The notes under the pieces were generated by a model. It was not told where the DNA came from, searched no databases, and saw nothing but the letters and a program-made list of their open reading frames with translations. The position numbers and the translations under genes are program-made. 6,805 bases of DNA from Desulfuromusa sp. (GTDB lineage: Bacteria; Desulfobacterota; Desulfuromonadia; Desulfuromonadales; Geopsychrobacteraceae), in assembly GCA_029934095.1 (NCBI GenBank), contig JAOZMV010000078.1:1-6805 (forward strand), given 5' to 3'. This document shows positions 1 through 6,214 of the stretch, piece after piece (position 1 is the first letter of the stretch; each line of letters begins with the position of its first letter).

Positions 1-41
1 TTGGATTTATCCGCTGCTGGTTTATCCTCTGATTTAGTCAC
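1..41 (-). CDS. Possible 5' end of a gene running off the left edge
   Basis: Reading the minus strand, a GTG at 41-39 is preceded by AAAGGA with a 5-base gap, a good Shine-Dalgarno arrangement. It opens a frame that stays open to the window edge and begins M-T-K-S-E-D-K-P-A-A-D-K-S, a hydrophilic, lysine-rich start typical of a cytoplasmic protein. An in-frame ATG lies six bases further upstream (47-45), but the ribosome site would then touch the start codon, so GTG is preferred. The gene would lie downstream of ugpC on the same strand, after a gap of about 156 bases. Only 13 codons are visible, so no function can be proposed and the open frame could be chance. Confidence 0.3.
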   Translation of the reverse strand, partial: MTKSEDKPAADKS

Positions 42-197
42 ACGCATCCTTTACCACAGCAACATATATTACTCATGGGCAATTTTCAGGTTCATATTAT
101 TAAAGCATGACGCTCAAAAGAACAAGCGAGATGCGAAGGTTTTGGGTGTACAGAGTGCTAGGGTAGGAAGGTTCAGGGGGCTCGGTGATGAGTTTCA
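42..197. other. Non-coding gap downstream of ugpC
   Basis: No convincing gene is seen on either strand. A plus-strand open frame covers 1-204 from a TTG, but it has no ribosome site in view, resembles no known protein and overlaps the end of ugpC, so it is left out. On the minus strand a 32-codon frame starts at an ATG overlapping the ugpC stop; it is proline-rich at its start and looks like chance. An A+T-rich patch near 91-104 could hold a minus-strand promoter for the possible left-edge gene, but no clean pair of -35 and -10 boxes was found. No U-tailed hairpin terminator for ugpC was found. Confidence 0.5.
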
Positions 198-1301
198 TCA
201 GTAAATCGATTTCTCCGTCTCGGCATCAAAAATATGTAAATGGGTCAGATCGAGGGTCAGTTGTAACGCTTCTCCTGTTTTAAAAATCCGTCTCCCTTCG
301 CCCCGACAGATCAGATCAGCTCCTTGCAGATCCATGTGGAGATTGGTTTCGTTCCCCAAGGGCTCGACGATCTTTACGATTCCATCAACGGTGAAAGATA
401 AGCTGATTTTGTCGAGTCGTTCATCCGATTCGGTAAACAGGTCTTCGGTTCGTAACCCCATGATGACTTTTTGTCCTGTTTTGATCTGACTCTCTTCTCT
501 TGGCGGGATAGGAATTTCGAGCTGCTCGCTCAGTTTAAGCTTTAGCCCATCCGCCCCGGCAACAATTTCTGCGGGGTGGAGGTTCATTGGTGGAGAACCC
601 ATAAATCCGGCGACAAAGGCATTGGCCGGGTGCTGGAATATTTCCATCGGGCTGCCGACCTGCTCAATATAGCCATCACGCATAACCACGATCCGATCCG
701 CCAGAGTCATTGCCTCAACCTGATCATGGGTGACATAGATAATTGTATTTTGAACCTGTTGATGCAACTGCTTGATCTCTAAACGCATCTGGGTTCGCAG
801 TTTGGCATCAAGGTTGGAGAGTGGTTCATCAAACAGATAAACCTCAGGGCGACGAACCAGAGCCCGCCCCATGGCGACCCGCTGCCGCTGCCCTCCGGAT
901 AATTCATGAGGTTTACGAAACAGAAAGTCTTCAAGTTCCAGCATCACTGCTATTTCCCGAACCCTTTCCTCTATCTCATCTTTGGGCATTTTTCTCAGGG
1001 TCAAGCCAAAGGACATATTTTTATAGACGTTCATATGCGGGTAGAGGGCATAGTTCTGAAATACCATCGCCGCATCCCGGTCTTTTGGTGCAACATCGTT
1101 GACCACCCGATCAGAGATTTCAATCGTCCCAGCGGTAATATCTTCAAGTCCGGCAATCATTCTCAGAACCGTCGATTTACCACAACCGGACGGGCCGACA
1201 AAAACCACAAACTCTTTATCGACAATATCCAGATTGATTCCATGGACAACTTCCAGCTTGCCATATTTTTTGAAAAGATCTTTTAAAATCACATTAGCCA
1301 T
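198..1301 (-). CDS. ugpC: Glycerol-phosphate ABC transporter ATP-binding protein UgpC
   Basis: Cytoplasmic ATPase subunit that powers the UgpBAE importer. It belongs to the MalK/UgpC group of carbohydrate importer ATPases. The nucleotide-binding domain fills residues 1-235: Walker A GPSGCGKST at 36-44, Q-loop glutamine at 82 in VFQNYALYPHM, signature LSGGQ at 134-138, Walker B ending in LFDEP at 156-160 with the catalytic glutamate at 159, and the switch histidine at 192. The rest, to 367, is the TOBE-type regulatory domain found in MalK relatives and ends near HIFDAET. Length is close to E. coli UgpC (356). The start chosen is the ATG at 1301, giving MANVILKDLF, because GGTGGAG lies 9 bases upstream; a GTG at 1316 would add five residues and overlap that ribosome site. 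It is transcribed away from ugpB, unlike the ugpBAECQ order of E. coli. Assignment to glycerol phosphate rests mainly on its neighbours, since these ATPases are often interchangeable between sugar importers. Confidence 0.93.
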   Translation of the reverse strand: MANVILKDLFKKYGKLEVVHGINLDIVDKEFVVFVGPSGCGKSTVLRMIAGLEDITAGTIEISDRVVNDVAPKDRDAAMVFQNYALYPHMNVYKNMSFGLTLRKMPKDEIEERVREIAVMLELEDFLFRKPHELSGGQRQRVAMGRALVRRPEVYLFDEPLSNLDAKLRTQMRLEIKQLHQQVQNTIIYVTHDQVEAMTLADRIVVMRDGYIEQVGSPMEIFQHPANAFVAGFMGSPPMNLHPAEIVAGADGLKLKLSEQLEIPIPPREESQIKTGQKVIMGLRTEDLFTESDERLDKISLSFTVDGIVKIVEPLGNETNLHMDLQGADLICRGEGRRIFKTGEALQLTLDLTHLHIFDAETEKSIY

Positions 1302-1356
1302 GAACAAAAACTCCACCAGGCAGAAACATTTAACTGCCTAAAATTATTAGAAACCA

Positions 1357-1385
1357 ATCATTCCTTTAACACGAGAGCAGATCAA
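1357..1385 (-). promoter_or_regulatory. Candidate sigma-70 promoter for ugpC
   Basis: On the minus strand TTGATC (1385-1380) is followed by a 17-base spacer and AATGAT (1362-1357). Each hexamer matches the consensus at four of six positions. It would start transcription about 45-50 bases before the ugpC ATG. The match is weak and other pairs are possible in such A+T-rich DNA. Confidence 0.25.
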
Positions 1386-1557
1386 CCGATGGTTCCCATT
1401 TTATTTGTATATTTTTGCATCAAAGTCATTGACGAATCGGTTTTCTTAGTCTTTACTTGTTGTATTAATAGATGAATTTATATTCGTTGAACACTTTGCA
1501 CCATCAAACAGTCGCTTGCAAGAACTTATGTTGAGAGCTACGATACTCTAAACCGAT
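1384..1557. repeat. Three AACCGAT copies, possible operator sites
   Basis: AACCGAT occurs at 1384-1390 and 1551-1557 on the plus strand and at 1436-1442 on the minus strand. The second and third copies match over nine bases (AAACCGATT). The first copy lies in a short inverted repeat, AACC-GAT-GGTT at 1384-1394, and overlaps the candidate ugpC -35 box. The second lies inside the spacer of the candidate ugpB promoter, and the third lies just before the ugpB ribosome site. Those positions would suit a repressor, but no regulator gene is visible and a seven-base word can recur by chance. Confidence 0.25.
1429..1457 (+). promoter_or_regulatory. Candidate sigma-70 promoter for the ugpBAE operon
   Basis: TTGACG (1429-1434, five of six consensus matches) is followed by exactly 17 bases and TTTACT (1452-1457, four of six). 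Transcription would start near 1464, leaving a leader of roughly 108 bases. A weaker alternative closer to the gene is TTGCAA (1516-1521) with TACGAT (1539-1544), also 17 bases apart. The sequence does not decide between them. Confidence 0.35.
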
Positions 1558-1571
1558 TTCAGGAGGAAAGT

Positions 1572-2900
1572 ATGTCAAAAATCAAATGTTTCTGGCTTGT
1601 TATGGCGGTAGGTATGCTGATCAGTTTTGCGGGATCAGCATTTGCGAAGCCAACCGAAATTCACTGGTGGCACGCTATGCGTGGTGCACGTGGTGAAGTT
1701 GTACAGAACATTGTTGACAGTTTTAACAAATCTCAATCTGATTTCAAAGTGGTTGCAACCTACAAGGGCGCTTACGATGAAGTTGTCAATGCCGGGGTTG
1801 CTGCTGTGCGGGCCGGGAAACAGCCACACATCCTCCAGTCATTTGAAGTTGGCACTCAGACCATGATGATGTCGGGCGCCATTTATCCGGTCTATCAATT
1901 GATGGCTGACAAAGGCTACAAAATCGACTGGACTCAATACCTGCAACCGGTTCTCTCCTACTATATGAATGCTGATGGTAACCTGATGTCGATGCCGTTC
2001 AATTCATCTACACCGGTTATGTATTACAATGTCGATCTGTTTAAAAAAGCTGGCATTCCCATGTTATCCAAAGACAAGCCGATCACCTGGGATAAGCTGG
2101 GTGAGATCACTGGCAAACTGGTCAAATCAGGGGTAGAGGGTGGTCTGGTCACAGCCTGGCAGTCCTGGACTCAGGTAGAAAACTACAGTGCTATCCATAA
2201 TATTCCTTTTGCCAGCCAAGCAAATGGCTATAAGGGGCTCGACACCAAGCTACTGATCAATAACGACAAAGTTGTCAACCATATTGCCAGGCTGAAGAGT
2301 TGGATGGCGGATAAACGCTTTTACTATGGTGGGCAAAAATATCAGGGACCAAAATCTGAATTTATCGCCCAGAATGCCGGGGTTTACATCGACTCAATCA
2401 GTGGTATTGCCAAACTGAAAAAAGCGGTCAAAGATTTTACCTGGGATGTTGCTCCGTTACCGATAGAATCCTGGATGAAAGAGCCACAGAACAGTATCAT
2501 TGGTGGCGCTTCTCTGTGGGTTTTCAAGGGGCTGCCAAAGAAAGATTATGCTGGCGTCGCTGCATTCCTGAAGCATCTGGCCGGAAACGAGTCACAGATC
2601 TATTGGCATAAACAAACCGGTTACTTCCCGATTACCCTGACTGCTTATGATCAACTTAAATCTGAGGGGTACTATAAAAAGAATCCCCTGCAGGAAGTTG
2701 GTATCAAGCAGCTGACCCGGCGGATTCCAACTGAGATTTCCCGTGGTCTGCGCCTCGGTTATTTCATTCAAATTCGTAACATCATCAACGAAGAACTTGA
2801 ACTGGTCTGGAATGACTCCAAAACCCCTCAACAGGCATTGGATAACGCCGTGGCCAGAAGTAACGTGAAGCTGCGGGAGTTTGAAAGAATCTATAAATAG
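1572..2900 (+). CDS. ugpB: Periplasmic glycerol-phosphate-binding protein UgpB
   Basis: Solute-binding protein (442 residues; E. coli UgpB has 438) that captures sn-glycerol-3-phosphate or glycerophosphodiesters in the periplasm and delivers them to UgpA/UgpE. A Sec signal peptide is clear: SKIK, a hydrophobic core, and likely cleavage after A25 (GSAFA|KP). There is no lipobox, so it is soluble. Stretches shared with E. coli UgpB include WHAMRG (33-38), TYKGAYDE (63-70), EVGT (92-95), PFNSSTPVMYYN (142-153), the aromatic WQSWTQVENYSA (196-207), SIIGGASLWV (308-317), KQTGYFPIT (347-355), RLGYFIQIR (394-402) and the C-terminal EELELVW and KTPQQAL. The two tryptophans at 196 and 199 and the arginine at 402 lie in blocks that form the ligand pocket in the E. 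coli protein. The ATG at 1572 has an AGGAGG site (1561-1566) five bases upstream, the strongest ribosome site in the window, fitting the need for excess binding protein. First gene of the operon. Confidence 0.95.
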   Translation: MSKIKCFWLVMAVGMLISFAGSAFAKPTEIHWWHAMRGARGEVVQNIVDSFNKSQSDFKVVATYKGAYDEVVNAGVAAVRAGKQPHILQSFEVGTQTMMMSGAIYPVYQLMADKGYKIDWTQYLQPVLSYYMNADGNLMSMPFNSSTPVMYYNVDLFKKAGIPMLSKDKPITWDKLGEITGKLVKSGVEGGLVTAWQSWTQVENYSAIHNIPFASQANGYKGLDTKLLINNDKVVNHIARLKSWMADKRFYYGGQKYQGPKSEFIAQNAGVYIDSISGIAKLKKAVKDFTWDVAPLPIESWMKEPQNSIIGGASLWVFKGLPKKDYAGVAAFLKHLAGNESQIYWHKQTGYFPITLTAYDQLKSEGYYKKNPLQEVGIKQLTRRIPTEISRGLRLGYFIQIRNIINEELELVWNDSKTPQQALDNAVARSNVKLREFERIYK

Positions 2901-2926
2901 CGATAACTGGTTTTTAACTCTCTATC

Positions 2927-2959
2927 TCGGGGGTATCCTCTACTTGAGGATGCCCCCGA
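2927..2959 (+). other. Strong intercistronic hairpin between ugpB and ugpA
   Basis: Bases 2927-2940 pair with 2946-2959 around a five-base loop (TACTT), giving a 14-bp stem with one G-U wobble and a run of five G-C pairs near the base. No run of T follows, so it is not a standard intrinsic terminator in either direction. Hairpins at this place, just after the binding-protein gene, are known in other importer operons such as malE-malF. There they shield the upstream message from 3' decay and lower expression of the permease genes. That role here is inferred. The stem ends 20 bases before the ugpA ATG, so it does not cover the start codon. Confidence 0.75.
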
Positions 2960-2979
2960 ATTGGTGATACTATTCTGCC

Positions 2980-3873
2980 ATGATAAGAAAACGCTCCTAC
3001 TTTAAAACACGCTCTCTCCCTTACCTGCTGATCCTGCCGCAAATCTTGATCACCTTGACTTTTTTCTATTGGCCGGCAGTACAAGGGGTGATTACCTCTT
3101 TCCAGATAAGTGATCCCTTCGGCTTTCGAACCAAGTTTGTCTGGTTTGATAATTTTATTGCTCTGTTCAATGACCCACTCTATTTGAAATCGATTCTAAC
3201 AACCCTGATGTTCAGTGGTTCGGTTGCGATTGTTTCGATCAGTTTTGGTTTGTTTCTGGCCAGTATGGCCAACCGGGTATTGAAGCTTACAACCTTGACC
3301 CGAACATTATTGATCTGGCCTTACGCAATTGCTCCGGCTATTTCCGGGATCTTGTGGCTCTTTCTGCTCCATCCCTCCTACGGTGTGGTCGCGATCGGCC
3401 TGGAGAATTGGTTCGGTCTCGACTGGAATCCACTGCTGAAAAGTTCCAATGCCATGCTGATGATTGTCATGGCCAGTGCCTGGAAAAATATCAGTTATAA
3501 TTTTGTGTTTTTTCTCGCCGGGCTTCAGGCTATTCCCAAGTCACTGATTGAAGCGGCAGCCATTGATGGCGCCAGCCCATTCCGACGTTTCTGGACCATC
3601 ACTTTTCCACTGCTTTCACCAACATTTTTCTTTGTCACCGTGATGACGATCATTTTTTCATTTTTTGAATCCTTCGGTGTCATTCATGCGGTCACTCAGG
3701 GGGGACCGGGCGGCTCCACCAATATCCTGGTTTACAAGGTTTATCAGGATGGTTTTATCGGTCTGAACCTCGGATCCTCAGCAGCACAGTCGGTCGTTCT
3801 GATGTTTATGATTATTCTGATTACGGTTCTGCAATTCAAATATGTAGAACGCAAAGTTCAATATACGGGGTAG
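2980..3873 (+). CDS. ugpA: Glycerol-phosphate ABC transporter permease UgpA
   Basis: Inner-membrane permease subunit that pairs with UgpE to form the translocation path. At 297 residues it matches E. coli UgpA (295) and reads as a clear homologue throughout: SLPYLLILPQ at the start, DPFGF (45-49), WPYAIAPA (113-120), WKNISYNFVFF (168-178), and a near-identical C-terminus around GSSAAQSVVLMF (265-276) and the final QFKYVERKVQY. The ATPase-contacting EAA loop runs from about 188 to 214, EAAAIDGASP then ITFPLLSP. Six membrane segments are apparent near 13-33, 73-95, 108-130, 159-180, 208-233 and 268-286. The ATG at 2980 has only a weak ribosome site (TGGTGA about 12 bases upstream), in contrast to ugpB, which suits lower expression than the binding protein. 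It follows ugpB by 79 bases containing the hairpin and precedes ugpE by 53 bases. Confidence 0.94.
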   Translation: MIRKRSYFKTRSLPYLLILPQILITLTFFYWPAVQGVITSFQISDPFGFRTKFVWFDNFIALFNDPLYLKSILTTLMFSGSVAIVSISFGLFLASMANRVLKLTTLTRTLLIWPYAIAPAISGILWLFLLHPSYGVVAIGLENWFGLDWNPLLKSSNAMLMIVMASAWKNISYNFVFFLAGLQAIPKSLIEAAAIDGASPFRRFWTITFPLLSPTFFFVTVMTIIFSFFESFGVIHAVTQGGPGGSTNILVYKVYQDGFIGLNLGSSAAQSVVLMFMIILITVLQFKYVERKVQYTG

Positions 3874-3926
3874 TTAGCCCTGCTATAGCATTTGAGACAT
3901 TTGCCGCACCACAGGACACCAGTATT

Positions 3927-4850
3927 ATGATGGTTGAAAAAACTCCGATACTCGACACCTTCACCTATGTTTCCCTGATTTTGGGAATTGTCGTTGTCGG
4001 ATTTCCCATTCTTTATGCGATCATTGCGGCAACCTTGTCGATTGAGGAAGTCTCGCGCGTCCCCATGTCGATGATTCCCGGTGATCAGCTGTTTAACAAT
4101 GTCAGTGAAGCCTGGAACCGGGGAAATCTTGGCACCCAGCTGTTCAACTCCTTTATCATGGCGAGTGGAATCACCATCGGCAAGATCGTTGTTTCTCTAT
4201 TTGGAGCCTTTTCGATTGTCTATTTTGACTATCGTCTCCGCACCGTGGCGTTTGCCGCAGTTTTTTGTACCCTGATGCTGCCGGTTGAAGTGCGGATCCT
4301 GCCAACCTATGAAATGGCGGCAAATATATTCGGCCCGCTGCAGTCGGTCTGGAATGCTCTGGGACTCGACGGCATTGTCAGCTGGTTTGCTGGCCATGAT
4401 ATCGAAGTTTCTCTTGAATTCAGTCTGCTTGACAGCTATGCGGGACTGATTCTGCCATTGACCGCTTCGGCAACCTGTACTTTCCTGTTTCGACAGTTTT
4501 TCCTCACCATTCCGGAAGAACTCTGTGAAGCGGCCAAAATGGATGGGGCTTCCCCGATGACCTTCTTCTGGAAGATTCTGTTTCCCCTCTCCAAAACCAA
4601 TATAGCTGCATTGGTGGTCATCGAATTTGTCTATGGTTGGAACCAGTATCTCTGGCCATTGCTGATCACCACAAATCCGAAGATGACCACTGCGGTTATC
4701 GGTCTGCACCATTTGCTCCCATCTCCAGAAGATCCCCCCGATTGGCACATTGCCATGGCCGGAGCGCTGATCGTCATGCTGCCACCGGTTCTGGTCGTCC
4801 TGTTTATGCAGCGCTGGTTTGTCAAGGGTCTGGTTGAAAGAGAGAAATAA
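3927..4850 (+). CDS. ugpE: Glycerol-phosphate ABC transporter permease UgpE
   Basis: Second inner-membrane permease of the importer, partner of UgpA. Clear UgpE features are NSFIMASGITIGKI (74-87), TLMLPVEVRI (115-124), LDSYAGLILPL (168-178), ATCTFLFRQFF (182-192), the EAA loop with EAAKMDGASP (201-210) and ILFPLSKTN (217-225), FVYGWNQYLWPLLI (234-247) and the C-terminal MQRWFVKGLVEREK. It has 307 residues against 281 in E. coli. Most of the excess is about 31 residues at 134-167, between the MLPVEVR segment and LDSYAGL, where the E. coli protein has only three. The start is the first of two adjacent ATGs, with AGGA at 3913-3916, ten bases upstream; the second ATG would remove one residue. 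The stop is three bases before the next gene. A 10-base perfect palindrome (TGCTATAGCA, 3881-3890) lies in the gap before it, without evident function. Confidence 0.94.
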   Translation: MMVEKTPILDTFTYVSLILGIVVVGFPILYAIIAATLSIEEVSRVPMSMIPGDQLFNNVSEAWNRGNLGTQLFNSFIMASGITIGKIVVSLFGAFSIVYFDYRLRTVAFAAVFCTLMLPVEVRILPTYEMAANIFGPLQSVWNALGLDGIVSWFAGHDIEVSLEFSLLDSYAGLILPLTASATCTFLFRQFFLTIPEELCEAAKMDGASPMTFFWKILFPLSKTNIAALVVIEFVYGWNQYLWPLLITTNPKMTTAVIGLHHLLPSPEDPPDWHIAMAGALIVMLPPVLVVLFMQRWFVKGLVEREK

Positions 4851-4853
4851 CTG

Positions 4854-6188
4854 ATGAGTGCCGCAATTCGTAACCACCCCCGCATCGTCGATCCGGAAAT
4901 ATGTCTTGCCGGTTGTACCTGTGATTCTGAGCATCCGGCACCACAAGTCACCATCTATTCTGGAAGAGATGCCTGTCAGGTTCTGGCAGAAGATTGTCGT
5001 GCAATTTATGGGGATCGCCCGGTTTTACTCCTTTTCGACCCGGAGACCTATGCTGTCGCTGGGGCCGATTTGCAACAACGCCTCCAAGCTGAAAATGTGA
5101 ACCTGATTTCACATCAGTTTGATTCCAATCCGGTTGCAACAGCAGCTTTGATCGAAACTGTGCGTGCCCACACCAAAGATGTAGCGCTGGTTATTTCGGT
5201 CGGTTCCGGCACCATCAATGACCTGGGTAAATATTCAGCCAGTGAGGATCATATCGATTTCTGGTGTTTACCCACCGCGCCATCGATGAATGGCTATACC
5301 TCCGGGATCGCTGCAATCAAGGTCAAAGGGGTGAAAAGGACCCTTCCTGCAGCTCCGCCAAAAAGAATCTATTCTCTTCCCGCAGTGATCCAGCAGGCAC
5401 CGCTCAAGCTACGTCAAGCCGGTTTCTGTGATGTCCTGGCAAAGGTCGTTTCTGATATCGACTGGCAGTGTGAATCACTGCTGTTCAGTGGCGGCTACTG
5501 TGGTTTGCCGGCGGCAATGATGGCAGAAGTTGAGCACAGTTATTCTGAACATCCTGAAGAGATCGGTAAGGGTGATGAGTCTGCGGTGATGGGATTGTTC
5601 CACGGTTTACTGATATCGGGAGTTGCCATGAGTCTCGCCGGATCAAGTGCCCCTGCCTCGGGTGGAGAACATCTGGTTTCCCATTTTTGGGATATGCGTG
5701 AACCAATCACGGGGCGGGAACCAGAACTTCACGGTTTACAGGTGGGTGTCGGGATTATTCTGTCAACCGCCTGCTATCAGCGTCTGCGACAATTAGACCG
5801 GGATGATTTGCCCAGACAAGCGGAGCCGTTATTTACCGAGACAGCAGCACGTATTCCAGCTATCTGGGGTCCATATGCTGACGAAGTTGCCAAGCAGTTT
5901 GATAATAAGCGGGATGCACTGCTGCAGTTTGATACCCTGCTGCCGCAAAAGTGGGATGAATTGCAAACCCTCTTCCAGCAAGTTCAATCGCCGGAATATT
6001 TTGCCGACCTGTTTGCCCGAACCGGAGCCCCCTTCAACCTTGAAGCCTTCCGGCTGAGCAAAGATGAATTCATGCTTGCCGCACTGAACAGCCGCGCAAT
6101 CCGTGAACGGATTACCGTTCTGGACCTGGCTGCCCATGCCGGAGTTCTGGAAGCTGCTGCTGAGGATGCTCTCCAGTTGTTGCGCTGA
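4854..6188 (+). CDS. egsA: sn-Glycerol-1-phosphate dehydrogenase family protein (AraM/EgsA-like)
   Basis: Cytoplasmic NAD(P)-dependent enzyme of the iron-containing/glycerol dehydrogenase fold. Characterised relatives interconvert dihydroxyacetone phosphate and sn-glycerol-1-phosphate: archaeal G1P dehydrogenase in ether-lipid synthesis, and Bacillus AraM/EgsA. The nucleotide motif SVGSGTINDLGKYSA lies at 115-129 and the substrate-loop motif PTAPSMNGYTSG at 140-151. Three likely metal ligands are present: D193 in GFCDVLAK, H273 in GGEHLVSHFWDM and H293 in ELHGLQVGVG. IRERITVLDLAAHAGVL near the end resembles bacterial family members. At 444 residues it is longer than archaeal enzymes (about 350) and B. 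subtilis AraM (about 390). The N-terminus carries cysteines at 17, 21 and 23 (CLAGCTCDSEHP). N146 stands where B. subtilis AraM, as I recall it, has aspartate. The ATG is three bases after the ugpE stop, with AAGAGAG about nine bases upstream, so coupling to ugpE is likely. Family assignment is firm; direction, cofactor and exact substrate are inferred. Confidence 0.85.
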   Translation: MSAAIRNHPRIVDPEICLAGCTCDSEHPAPQVTIYSGRDACQVLAEDCRAIYGDRPVLLLFDPETYAVAGADLQQRLQAENVNLISHQFDSNPVATAALIETVRAHTKDVALVISVGSGTINDLGKYSASEDHIDFWCLPTAPSMNGYTSGIAAIKVKGVKRTLPAAPPKRIYSLPAVIQQAPLKLRQAGFCDVLAKVVSDIDWQCESLLFSGGYCGLPAAMMAEVEHSYSEHPEEIGKGDESAVMGLFHGLLISGVAMSLAGSSAPASGGEHLVSHFWDMREPITGREPELHGLQVGVGIILSTACYQRLRQLDRDDLPRQAEPLFTETAARIPAIWGPYADEVAKQFDNKRDALLQFDTLLPQKWDELQTLFQQVQSPEYFADLFARTGAPFNLEAFRLSKDEFMLAALNSRAIRERITVLDLAAHAGVLEAAAEDALQLLR

Positions 6189-6214
6189 CTCTCTCTTCTT
6201 TTTGAGGTTTTCTG

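Larger units (their letters stand above)
1302..1571. promoter_or_regulatory. Divergent ugpC/ugpB control region
   Basis: This 270-base A+T-rich segment separates the two divergent starts and must carry promoters for both. It holds no plausible gene. It contains candidate promoter boxes on each strand and three copies of the 7-mer AACCGAT, one inverted, listed separately. E. coli ugp is controlled by PhoB and by CRP, but no clear Pho box pair or TGTGA-N6-TCACA site is visible here, so the controlling signal cannot be named. Confidence 0.7.

Noticed and set aside
186..200. Perfect inverted repeat TGATGA-GTT-TCATCA over the ugpC stop codon
   Set aside because: The stem is only six A+T-rich pairs with no T-run, too weak for a terminator and easily expected by chance.
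1..204. Plus-strand 67-residue open frame starting at TTG
   Set aside because: It has no visible ribosome site, no recognisable similarity, odd composition, and overlaps the 3' end of ugpC antisense.
198..1316. Longer UgpC starting at GTG 1316
   Set aside because: The added residues would be encoded over the GGTGGAG ribosome site that serves the ATG at 1301, and family members start at the MA-V position.
1413..1440. Possible Pho box near GTCATTGACG
   Set aside because: It lacks the paired CTGTCAT-like direct repeats with 11-base phasing, so PhoB control cannot be claimed from sequence.
3874..3926. TGCTATAGCA palindrome between ugpA and ugpE as an operator or terminator
   Set aside because: A single 10-base palindrome with no loop, T-run or second copy inside an operon gives no support for a function.
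4197..4946. 249-residue minus-strand open frame opposite ugpE
   Set aside because: It lies antisense to a clear UgpE gene, is rich in Q, H and R as shadow frames often are, and shows no known motif.
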